A stretch of DNA of 64,000 nt, taken from Isoetes taiwanensis (Eukaryota > Streptophyta > Lycopodiopsida > Isoetales > Isoetaceae). Of the stretch, positions 34,359 to 44,520 are shown piece by piece (positions within the stretch are counted from its first letter, which is position 1; every line of letters begins with the position of its first letter). Location: the NCBI GenBank assembly GCA_021234155.1, contig JAJEKV010000013.1, forward strand, positions 12,054,669-12,118,668. Direction: 5' to 3'. The position numbers were made by a program, and so were the translations under genes. The notes under the pieces are model-generated. The model did not search any database, was not told the DNA's origin, and was given only the letters and a program-made list of their open reading frames with translations.

Positions 34359-35386
34359 TGAAACGGACCTAGCCCCTTGGCCTAGACCATTGCACCGACA
34401 CGTTTAACATCTAAGTTAAACATCCAAGTTACTCGTATACTTGCTCAATAAAGTATAGTCCCATTGATCAGATAATTACATACAGGACCAAGCTCATCTG
34501 AGTTTGGCATGCTAACAACTTCTATTAGCTCAACAAGTCCTCCTTATAAGTCACCGAGGACACTCTGGAAAACGCTCCTGCTGTCGCACCCTCATCCCTA
34601 GACTCTCCATCCGAATACTGCATTCTCAGCTCAGGACATACCATCTTAAACATACACAAACAACACAAGGGGGTTAGTCCACAAGGACTAAGCGGGGAGG
34701 AAACATTTCGGGAGCATCCACAACATCAGCCACAAAGCAATCTAGCGTATAACATCATCCACAAAGTAATCTAGCATACCCATCAAAGATAAGAACAACA
34801 ACCATTTTACCTGCTCCACTACGCCGCTGCATTAGTTAGAACTCAGGCTACAAGCGTGTTTACGTTCTCATCAATCGTATGTATGTATGCACACAGCGCT
34901 TGAACATACATGAGTTCTAACTAATGCAGCGGCGTAGTGGAGCAGGTAAAATGGTTGTTGTTCTTATCTTTGATGGGTATGCTAGATTACTTTGTGGATG
35001 ATGTTATACGCTAGATTGCTTTGTGGCTGATGTTGTGGATGCTCCCGAAATGTTTCCTCCCCGCTTAGTCCTTGTGGACTAACCCCCTTGTGTTGTTTGT
35101 GTATGTTTAAGATGGTACGTCCTGAGCTGAGAATGCAGTATTCGGATGGAGAGTCTAGGGATGAGGGTGCGACTTCTACAGTCATCCTCGGTGACTTATA
35201 AGGAGGACTTGTTGAGCTACTAGAAGTTGTTAGCATGCCAAACTCAGATGAGCTTGGTCCTGTATGTAATTATCTGATCAATGGGACTATACTTTATTGA
35301 GCAAGTATACGAGTAACTTGGATGTTTAACTTAGATGTTAAACGTGTCGGTGCAACGACCTAGGCCAAGGGGCTAGGTCCGTTTCA
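34359..35386. repeat. 1-kb foldback made of family-B LTR sequence
   Basis: 34359-34845 and the inverse of 34911-35386 are nearly the same sequence around a 65-base loop. Both match 22049-22560. The arms are not identical: the left arm has 'ctcctgctgtcgcacc', whereas the right arm lacks about 12 bp there. The right arm ends exactly at the GTGGC target duplication. This is not the direct-repeat arrangement expected of two LTRs. Confidence 0.85.
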
Positions 35387-37110
35387 GTGGCTAAAGGATC
35401 CTGGCACCATTGGCACCCATGCATCCCCACCTGACTTACACCCCAAAATCCATAGGTCGTCCCCAGTTGCACCTATCGAGTCCAGGATGCCCCAATAAGC
35501 ACGAATCCTGCGACCCAGGGGTGTCACACTCATATCTGGTCCACAAGCAGTGACCGACTATAAGCCTAGCACACTATAGGAGCCTACACTAGGCAAGACT
35601 CCACCTCTACTTGAGCATCTTGTCCGTTGTATGGTGCTCAATCTTGGCATGGCATCCATAGCCAGGTGGGTTCTTGTGTTCAGGCCCCAATGGGATTTAA
35701 GGGGTTCTAGACACCTTCTATGGGACATCCTATATAGCAGAAGTGAACATACATATTAGCACTCGCAACAATATACATAAATAATATGCCACCACGAAGG
35801 GTGGCCCATCCATTATCCATGCGAACAACAACATAATACTAGCATAATATATAAAGTGCATCATAAATGGGGGTTCTACTCTGGGCTCAGACTCAAGGGG
35901 TTCGACTGACGGTCAGGGTCTCCGAGTAACAACAGACGAAATCATGACGATATCATTGGCTGACATAGAACAATGGCTAGGGTAGTCCACTCCATCCGCC
36001 CCTCCAGTGCACACTTTGCTGAATAGGCTGAAACATGTTCTGGCATGAATATAGCCTTTTGGAGATGTAATCTCATGGAGTCATCCTATGAGACTACTTC
36101 AAGTTGCATCTCCCCGGTCTGATGAGGCAGGAATGAGGCAAATCCCCTCTTGGAGCATAATGGTTCCATGGGTGGCTAGAGGATCGTGGCACCACTGGCA
36201 CCCAAGCATCTGTACCCGACTTAGCCCCCAAAATCCATAGGTCGACCCTAGCTGCACTTATCGAGTCCAGGACGTCCCTCTAGGCACGGATCTTGCGGTC
36301 CAGGGGTGTCGCCCACACCAGATAATCCCCTCCCGGAGCATAATGGTTCCATCCATGGGCACCACTGGCACCCACGCATCCGTACCCAACTTAGCCCCCA
36401 AAATCCATAGATCGACCCTAGCCGCACTTATCGAGTCTAGGACATCCCTATAGGCATGTATCTTGCGACCCAGGGGGTGTTAGCGGCCCACACGCAGTGA
36501 CCGACTATAAGCTTAGCACACTATAGGAGCCCTGTAGCCATGCTAGGCAAGGCTCCACCTCCATTTCAACATCATGTCTATTGTATGGTGCTCAATCTTT
36601 GCATGGCATCCACAACCAGATGGGTTCTTGTGTGTAGGTCATAATTAATGGGATTTAAGAGGTTCTAGCTAGGAGCATCTCTACTTCTATATGGCCTTTA
36701 TCTCTAAACCCCCGCCCCCAAAAAAAAAAAAAAAAAAAAAAAAACATCCCCGCAAATACAAGAGGAAGAGAAAGAGAACTATCACAATGCATACATCCGT
36801 CCATCGCTTCAAATAGCACATTAAATAGAGATTAATCATACAACTATACATACAAGGGGTAGCTAGAAGTTCAAGCTATCTAAGTAGGTCTGAGTAGGAT
36901 GAACAAGCATCTCTTCCTTCACCAAATCCTCCCAAATCAATTTGGGGCAGAATTGGGGGTGGAGGCCCAACTTGGTGCCTTTTAGATTAGCAAGTGAGTT
37001 GGCCCCAGGTTGTCTAGCCCTATTGGCCCAATTAATAGTAATTACTTAAACCCTTTTGATTTACTCTTTAATGGCCCAAAATACCTTTGGTGACGTGTCA
37101 TGATGTTTAT
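35387..37110 (-). mobile_element. Family-A LTR, right half, plus a second partial tandem copy
   Basis: Sequence resumes exactly where 22048 stopped and continues as inverted LTR to about 35700. A second inverted family-A copy then begins ('tattagcactcgcaacaata' at 35756) and repeats the same order to about 37100. Within it a 183-bp unit starting 'ggagcataatggttcc' is tandemly duplicated (36152 and 36335). An A run of about 26 lies at 36720-36744. The far boundary with the LINE is blurred; a 'gtgacgtgtca' near 37090 may be the LTR end. Confidence 0.7.
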
Positions 37111-39190
37111 ACATATAGGATATAAATACTTGGAAGGTCACACAAACAGTAGGAGGAAACAAGAAAATAGATATTGGGATGAGATTTGATGCTAAAAAGA
37201 TAGATAAATACAGGAAAGTGCTTGAAAACAAGCTTGTCGATATAGATTGGCCAAATGATGCAAATAAAAAGAATGATCTCATTTCCAATGTTATGGTAGA
37301 ATCCGCCACACAATGTGTTATACCACAGAGATTGCATAAAGAGCTTGAAATGTAATTCCTGTTATGATACAGAATGTAAACAGATAAAAATAGAAAGTTC
37401 AATTTGTCAATTTGATACACAAGCATGATCTGACAAGGGAGTATAGAAAGATAGTCAGAAGGAAAAAACATGCCTAGTTCAAATTTAGACAAGCTAATGC
37501 AAGAATATCCTAAAGAGCCTAAGAAATTTTAGAGTAGGTTGAAGAATATCAAATGTAGAGATTTTCCGCTTACTATGTATGCACTATGGCAACAGGTCTG
37601 TCCATTATATCATTTGGCAGGAGTTTCAGAAGAACGAAAGGGAAAATTTGAATTGATCTTTTTTCGTCAAGGAGGTAATGAATGGAATACGCAAGCTTGC
37701 AAATGAGAAAGCTCGGGGTGCTCATTGTTTGGATGCCGAGCTTTTGAAATGGGCAAGCAAGAGTCTTTGCGGTGGAGTTACAAAAATGATCAATATCACA
37801 TTGATACAAGGATTATCAAAGAACTGGCAAATAAATCATGTAATACCTATTTTTAAAGGAGGAGACCATTTGGATGCCAATAATTACAGGACCTTAACGG
37901 CAGATAATCTCTTTTCAAATCTATTTGAATCTCAGTCAGTGTGCATAGGACAAGAAGGTACAAGCAAAAACACAAGTTGGGTTTAGATCAAACAGGTTTA
38001 CGTAGATCATCGGTGAGTTTAAAGACAATCATGAACTTGGTTAAAGGAAAAAAAGAACCAGTATACATCCTTTTCGTCGATTTAGAATTGCTTTTGCTAA
38101 AGTGCATTGAGCCAAATTTTGGGACAGAATGGAACAGATACAGGTACCAGAATTTGAGAGAATCTGCACATATATTATGTGAAAAAGTGTTGGTATAATT
38201 ATTTTTTCTTTATGTTTTGATGCTCCAGACAAAGTTTCAAGTAATAACGGCATTAAGCAAGGGTGCTCGCTATCTCTGACCTTGTTTGGATTGTTCATAG
38301 ATAGTCTAGAAGAATGGCTTGAAATAAATGGAGGAGAAGGAACGAACATACATGGTTATGAAGTACAGTCATTGATGTATGATGAAGGAGTGATTTTTGC
38401 CCGTATGCTAGCACATATGCAGAAGCAGCTTGATGCATTGGCCTTGCTTTGTGCTCATACTGGCATGCTGGTGACCATGAGCAAAACAAAAATCATGGCA
38501 GTGGGGGTTCTTAAACATGAGTTTCAATTGAAATATAATGGAGAATGTATTTAGGTATGCGTGTTTTACAAATATTTGGGCTTGATGATTCATAGAAATG
38601 ATAGGTATAATACATGTATAGCTTAAAGAATTGAAGGAGGACTAAAGGCTTTATTATATGCGAACCCAATGTATAAAGATCCGCATGTGGTCATGGCTTT
38701 TGCAAATACAATTCTTTTTTGCTCTATTACAATAATTGGTGTTGTATGGTTGTGAGGTCTGGGGTCCCAGTTTGCCCTACTGATCAAGTTTTGCAAAAGT
38801 CCTTTGCCTGGATACGGGTGAAAGTCCAAACCCCTTACCCGTTAATAGCTGAATATGGCCTCATGCGGGAGAGGCATTGGTAAGATGTATTATATATCTC
38901 AAAAATATGCGCCAACAAGATGATGCAAGGCTTCCACACTGACAATGCATGCTAGTGAAGGATAAAGATGGTTTCTAGATGCTAAAAATGGTTGAGTAAA
39001 TGGAATATCTCCTTCGAAGAGTATATAATGGCTCACACAGACTTGGAATTATTATTGGGCAGTAGGAGAAAATGCCTAGAGACTTGCAAACATGCAAGTT
39101 ATGTAAGAGCAGGGATGTTGAAGTTGAGACTCATGTGTTGCTGCATTTCTCGGCGTATGTGATGATAAGAACTCAACAGATCATCTAGAA
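37110..39190 (+). mobile_element. LINE gamma, linker, reverse transcriptase and zinc-binding tail
   Basis: Plus-strand frames give the linker MRFDAKKIDKYRKVLENKLV (about 37178), the reverse transcriptase start (NWQINHVIPIFKGGDHLDAN near 37830), ILFVDLE near 38075, GIKQGCSLSLTLFGLFIDSL near 38255-38310, and a decayed catalytic block (MYDEGVIFAR in place of YADD). The C-terminal zinc segment TCKLCKSRDVEVETHVLLHF lies at about 39090-39152. Multiple frame changes are present. The family is the same as LINE alpha and beta. It continues the LINE broken at 21430. Confidence 0.8.
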
Positions 39191-39209
39191 CTAGTATTCC
39201 AGATGAGTT

Positions 39210-40206
39210 AGCATTTCATATTTCTAGTAGAGTCATTCCAGGACCTTCAGTTCGATTTGTGAACCCTAATCAATGAACCATGTTGCACCTCTTGTATTGG
39301 GAAGGGGATAGAGACCTATTAGCCATTATTTGGATGATGCTCTTAGTTTAGACCCTGTAGTTCCTATTATATGAGGCATGTGCATAGAGCCCACTAGGCT
39401 ATGGAGGCTATGAAATGACTGAGCACCACATAGCGGGGTCAGTGGCAAGATAGAGGGAGGTCCCTGCTGAGCGCGGCTACTAGGGACCCATAGCAGACTA
39501 GGCTTATAGCCGGCCACTTTGAGAGTGCCGGGTATAGGTCCGATACTTCTTGGGTCAATGATATCGCCCTGACTCTCAAGAGTTGCAGGTATCGGCCTGG
39601 CTCTTGTTTTGGAGAGTTCAGTTGAGAAAGGACGTATGCCACCACGATCCTCTAGCCACCTATGGAGCCAATACGCTCTGGGAGGGGGAGATGCAACCCT
39701 TTCCTAACTCATGGACTGGGATGCAATGCAGAGTGGTCTCATTAGGTGATACTAGCCCATCTGCATAGTATGCACAGGAGGGGCAGATGGAGTGGTCAAC
39801 TCTAGTCATTGTCTATTGTCTACACAAGTCATTGCTATTACTCAGTCTGCTCTATCTTGAGACTCCAGCCGTCAGTCTACTCTGCTCACGAGTCTGATCT
39901 TGGGTAGGAGCTCATCTGATGGATGATGTATTGATGTATAAGAACGATCTATGGATGGATGATACTACCCTTTGTGGCAGTTGATTGTATTGTAATTGCT
40001 AGTGTTGATGTTTTTTGTATATGCTTCTGCTGTTATAGGAGCCCATAGGGGAAGAGCGCGCAAGACACCTTCCTGTCCTCTTTCCCGTACCCTGCCTGTC
40101 CCACGAGCAAGATAGACGGAGGACTCATGCGGCAGAATGTTGCTAGATGGGGGATTCCTCGCGAGATGTACGACGGGGCGTCCTATATTTGGTGGGGAGT
40201 GTCACA
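39210..40206 (+). mobile_element. Family-A LTR, partial diverged copy
   Basis: The segment matches 6480-8061 through 'gttgcacctcttgtat', 'gagcaccacatagcgggg', 'gcagatggagtggtcaac' and the terminal GTGTCACA, but lacks the 485-bp insertion at 7130-7614. The left part of the LTR is missing. It ends directly against copia integrase sequence. Confidence 0.75.
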
Positions 40207-41047
40207 ACATGAGCACCAACAAAACGCAATAGTCGAAAGGAAAAACAGAACAATCTTAGAGTGTGCTCAATCCATAATCCTTTCTAAAGGAATTTCTCAT
40301 AGGATTTTGGACAGAAGCTGCTAGTACAGTAGTCTTCATCATCAACAGGGGCAAACCAAAGCTGTGCCTAGTTGTATTTCTGAAAAAGCTTGATCTGGCT
40401 TTAAACCTCCTGTGGAAGGTTTTAAAGTTTTTGGTTGCAATGTGTATGCACATCTCTCAAAACCTGAAAGAAAGAAGGGTGTCTGTCAGATCTATTCCTT
40501 GCATATTTGTGTTACGATGATAATGTTAAAGCATACAAATTCTACATGCCTCAAACCAAAAGATGATTCTGAGGTGAAGTGTAAGCTTTAATGAATTTGA
40601 CTTCAACATTGACTCCAATGGGTAACCTTTGATTGCAAATCCCATTCAAATCTCCACACTTGATAATGAAGAACTAGAATTAGAATCTGACTCTGCAGAT
40701 GATTCACAAGTGGACGCTGGCATGCCACTTGATGAAATGGACATCCCTTCTGAACCAGAATCAGAAGATAACCTTGATACACGAGATTTTTTCAATCTAC
40801 TCCTACCTTAGGCATATGTTATCATGGTGACTATGTCTCCAGCCTTCTTCTAATAGGCCATGTTGATGCCGGCAAAACAACTTATCAAAAAAATCTCGTA
40901 CGGGATTTTGCTTTCAGCAAGGGGGAGTTATTAGTTTAGCAAAAAGCAGAAAGATACAACAGTTAGCACATGCGAATCCGAGTATATGGCTATTTGTGCA
41001 GCTATGAAGGAAGCCATATGGCTCACACCCAGTCATACTTGAGGGGG
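40207..41047 (+). pseudogene. Copia integrase and RNase H remnant
   Basis: HQQNAIVERKNRTILECAQS at about 40220 is the conserved end of the copia integrase core. KVFGCNVYAHLSKPERKKG follows near 40430-40480 in another frame. A long acidic stretch (40629-40809) fits the spacer before the polymerase. The reverse transcriptase is missing. The RNase H end, KKQKDTTVSTCESEYMAICA then AMKEAIWL, lies at 40949-41035 and is followed by a polypurine tract. Several stops and an internal deletion leave it inactive. Confidence 0.8.
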
Positions 41048-41353
41048 TGTTGGTTATGCTGAATTAACCATGTCAAGTATTGGCGTGTGTCTCTTACTTT
41101 AGTAAATAGTTTGATAAGTTAGGGTTTGCTTATTCAGTCCTGTTGGTTCCATATGTTTGGGAAGCTTGTATCAATAGCTCCTAGATTTGAGCATGAATAG
41201 CTCCTAGACTTGAGCATGGCAGTAAGGAATTACTATTCCAAGCACCCCCCTGTAATGTACAGGCGAAATATTGGCTCCACTTTTGGGGTTGGATTCCAAA
41301 AAACTGCGAGCCAAATATGTCATCTTGTATTTTACAAGTCGAATAACATAACA
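41040..41353 (+). mobile_element. Copia polypurine tract and 3' LTR
   Basis: The purine tract 'tgaggggg' (41040-41047) is followed by TGTTGGTTATG, the usual start of a copia LTR. A matching end CATAACA is found at 41347-41353, giving a 306-bp LTR. Length and ends are typical of copia. No 5' LTR is present in the window. Confidence 0.6.
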
Positions 41354-41403
41354 GTCATTTCTTTATCATAATTTAACAATTATTTTTATTGCAATAATGT
41401 TGT

Positions 41404-41470
41404 ATGGCGTAGATGGTTAGTTCATTGGGTTTTCAAGTCCCTTGGGCAGGTTTGAGCCTCCCTTTTGACC
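41404..41470 (+). other. tRNA-like segment, possible SINE head
   Basis: 'tggttagttcattggg' resembles an RNA polymerase III A box and 'aggtttgagcctc' resembles a B box about 35 bases later, and 'ttttcaagt' lies where an anticodon loop would be. The arms do not pair well enough for a functional tRNA. Confidence 0.25.
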
Positions 41471-41524
41471 TACACAATATTTTTTTGATGCAAAATAGAA
41501 GCCAATCCATGAGTCTAATATCCC

Positions 41525-42552
41525 CAGGGTTCAAGTTTGACGGTTTTCATGCCTGTTTTTGGCTTTTTTGCCCGTCAAAACAGGCAGCAAAAAAATTGCC
41601 CTCAATTAACAAATATCAATTTGCCTGTCATATAGAAAGGCAAAAAAAAAAAAAGTGTATATTATTTGAAAGGTCGCAAATATAAATTTGCCTTTCATTT
41701 TTGTAGAAGTACTGGTTATTTTATAGGCATATCGAGTTAATATACCTTACCTCTAATAGAATAATAAATTAGGTAACATTAAAAAATATATATTTTTTGA
41801 AACTTCTACATTCTCGATTCCTCCTACATTCTCCCATTTCCCAACGAATCTACCAATTTGGAAAATCCTAGTCATTTTACGCTTTCACTGTTTGCCTGCC
41901 ATGACTCTTTGCGATAGTTTCCAGAATGCTCGGGACACTTTTTTTTTTTTCTCCCACCCCACGAAACGGCGTGCGTGGTGGAGTGCGTGGGGCGAGTCCG
42001 TGGCTTGGTTTTTCACCACATTCGGTCGGGCGAAAGCACTGCCGAAAGCGAGAGAGGCCGTGATTGTCTCTGTCATCGAGATTCACCATGGACATTAACC
42101 AGAGCCCCACATCTGCTGCAGCAACAGGTAAATTAATATTTCCTTCCTGTTCCATTCTTGTTCATGTTTACCTGCTTCTTTAAGTAGTGCATTAGTGATT
42201 ATCCGATTAGATTTAGGTTGATTATTTTACTGCCCATCAGTCCACCAGTTTCTTGAGCACTCTGCACAGTTTCTTGAGCACTCCAATCAGTCGGTTAGTT
42301 TGATTTCGAAAGCCAATAGTTGATGCTACTCTTAACTTTTTAACTGTATGTTTATATTAATAGTTACTACTATGTAACTTACCTTTTTATTTAAAGTTTA
42401 TAATTGAGAAACGGTCTTCCGTCAATTAAAATTTTTGTATGTCAGTTGAAAGGTTCAAATTGATCAACATTCTGTCATATGAAAGACAAAAAAAAAAGTG
42501 CCTGTCATTGAAAAATTAGGGGGTGCCCGTCAAACTTGAAACTTGAACCCTG
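41525..42552 (+). mobile_element. hAT-like element, deletion derivative
   Basis: The left end CAGGGTTCAAGTTTGACGG is matched inverted at the right end (CTTGAACCCTG, with a 'cgtcaaacttgaa' repeat just inside). CAGGG termini are characteristic of hAT transposons. The flanks TAATATCC and TAGAATCC agree at six of eight positions, as an aged 8-bp duplication would. A GC-rich promoter-like stretch (41900-42080) precedes ATG 42088, reading MDINQSPTSAAATG to a possible splice donor at 42128. This could be the first exon of a lost transposase. Subterminal 'gaaagrcaaaaaaaa' repeats occur near both ends. Confidence 0.5.
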
Positions 42553-42604
42553 ATTAGAATCCAACCCACAATCGGGAGCCAATAAATGCACCATGTAATG
42601 TATG

Positions 42605-42730
42605 GAGGAAGGGCATTTGGGACCCCTTTCCGAGTGGATGGTGGGGTCCCGCGACCGGCGGTAGCCTGGAGCGGGTCATCGGCCACCCGGAAAGGGGGAC
42701 CAAGTGCCCTTCCCCCACAATATAGAAACA
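42605..42730. mobile_element. Foldback element, family F copy 2
   Basis: 27-bp arms at 42611-42637 ('gggcatttgggacccctttc' onward) and 42693-42719 pair almost perfectly. The centre has 'gtggggtcccgcgaccggcg' and 'gagcgggtca', matching the centre of the element at 15603-15930, and 'gaaacaggggaga' follows as 'gaaataggggaga' does there. Confidence 0.65.
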
Positions 42731-43860
42731 GGGGAGATTTTTTTTCTCCCCTTTTCCTTTGTCGCCAGCAATGGCTTCGTCGAGGCGCGACCCGGCCATA
42801 AGGGTTTTCTTGATGGCTTCAACGAGAATGAAGGCACTGGCGGGTTTGTCGAGTTTTTCTTGAAGGCATTGGCGGTTTTGGTGATTTTTCGTTGATGCCT
42901 TAGCGATTCGGCGAAGTTTTGTTGATGGTCGCTAGTCGAGCCCTTGATGCTTCAAAACTTGCTATTCCTCATGATTGCTTTTACTTTAAATTTTTTCTTG
43001 CATGCAAATGGCGAGTCTAGGTAAATATCTTGTCTTTTATTTGTGATCGAATATCGCGTGAAACCAAAGCATCCAAATCTCATCTTTTCTCTTTGAATGG
43101 AACCGCTTTTGGGTCTAGAATCGTTTCTCGGTATGAAGTTTAAGCGGGTATGCATTTATCTGACGAAAAATCCGTAAGGAATTGTGTGCTATTAAGGAAG
43201 GGAAATATTGGAAATGTAAATATGCTTAATACTATGATTTTGGAATATAATATACAGGAATTTGGAGGAAGAGTATGCATGTCTTTGAAATCAGAAGAAA
43301 AGTAGAGCTTTTTGGTTGCAAAAGATGTGATTAACACTTCAGCAGCGAAAGATTGGCTGCTACGCAGCCTAAATTTATCGATGTTAGTAGTGATGAGGAA
43401 TCAGACGCAGAGTCTGTTCATGTTACTACATAAAAATGGGGATTTCTATGTTAAATTACAAGTGCAAAAAAAAAAAAAAGCAGAACTGCAGGGTTGGGAA
43501 GGAGGCTAGGCAGTCGGGTTCGCGTTGGTTTTTTTGGGTGGTAATTCGAGGATCGGCGGCGACCTTCTTAAGGTTTTTTGTTTTTCTTCCGGTATGCCTG
43601 CAAAGGCTTGGATGCCTTTGTGTAATGTTACGGAGATTTAAGAATTGCCTACTACTCAATCATGTCTAAATAAGCGTTTGGTAAAAAAGACTAGACTATT
43701 GTGGTCAAAAGTCCAAGTGGAAAAAGTCCAAAGTTCTATATAGGAATCAAAAGCGTCAGTATTGGGCATCAAACGACTACTTGAACATGCTTAAAGGTTT
43801 AATATGTTGGAGATGTACCGTTTCTCCTCGCACGACGAAATGGGGATTGCCACAGGTTTT
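42731..43860. other. No gene seen
   Basis: Short ORFs only. A GC-rich stretch at 42740-42920 directly follows the foldback element. An A run lies at 43466-43478. Confidence 0.35.
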
Positions 43861-43867
43861 GAAACGG

Positions 43868-44276
43868 CTACATTAGCAGCGTCTTGTTCGGCTGGAAGTC
43901 CGCCGTCGTGATCGACGACACGATCGACAGTTGCTTCCTGTCCTTGATTCGCGAGAGCATCACGTACAGCAGCCGGGCGTGAACGCCCTCCTCACGACCA
44001 TGATTGCGTTGCCTTCTATCGTGGAGCTCTGGCTCTTGTGCCCTGTCATGGCGTACGCCAGCGCGAGCGGGAACGTCTTCTTGAAGATGGTCCTGGCCCC
44101 TGGTGCTTGTACTCGACCAGCGTTCGCTTGACGTGCATGTGGTGGAGGGAGTCATCGATGTGGACCATGATGCCTTTCGCGTCCCCCGTTTGCTCATCGG
44201 TCTCTATGTGTTTTGCGGTAACGCGGGCTTGGGCAAGGGGTGGATTGGATTGCATAGTTGGGTTAGGTTCATGCAC
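43868..44276 (-). pseudogene. Helitron/PIF1-type helicase, C-terminal relic
   Basis: On the minus strand three frames together give KGIMVHIDDSLHHMHVKRTL, VEYKHQGPG, then KKTFPLALAYAMTGHKSQSS and TIEGNAI, and finally LLYVMLSRIKDRKQLSIV. The GH-SQSSTIEG and VMLSRxxDRxQL blocks are the last helicase motifs of PIF1-like enzymes carried by plant Helitrons. Two frameshifts lie between the blocks. No Rep nuclease domain or Helitron end was identified nearby. GC content is higher than in the surroundings. Confidence 0.75.
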
Positions 44277-44400
44277 ATGTTATAATATGTTCTTGAGAAA
44301 GTATGTCAAGCATTTGTGCTATTAGGACTATGTAGAAAACAATAAAGGGGTTTCTCATTTTGGCCTGTTGATGGTTTGGGAATACCACATGCGCAAACCA

Positions 44401-44520
44401 CCAACACTAAAATGAGGCACAAGGATGCTATATTGAATAAGATTTCCTGCATTATGTATTCCAACACTAAAATGAGGCACAAGGATGCTATATTGAATAA
44501 GATTTCCTGCATTATGTATT
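44401..44520. repeat. Perfect 60-bp tandem duplication
   Basis: 44401-44460 and 44461-44520 are identical, beginning 'ccaacactaaaatgaggcac'. No gene is involved. Confidence 0.95.

Larger units (their letters stand above)
22049..35386 (-). mobile_element. Family-B Ty3/gypsy element, 13.3 kb including a nested L1
   Basis: The element starts TGAAACGGACC and ends GGTCCGTTTCA between two GTGGC repeats. On the minus strand a primer-binding site (34345-34356) adjoins an LTR beginning at 34359, and integrase-like sequence lies to the left. The orientation is therefore minus, with the 5' LTR on the right. LTR-related copies occupy about 22049-22560 (left) and 34359-34845 plus its inverse 34911-35386 (right). 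Coding content is small: only an integrase C-terminal segment is legible, so most of gag-pol is deleted or decayed. The L1 at 25596-33361 splits the integrase. Confidence 0.75.

Noticed and set aside
37061..37492. 143-residue minus ORF with hydrophobic stretches
   Set aside because: It is the antisense of the LINE gamma linker, whose plus-strand translation is recognisable.
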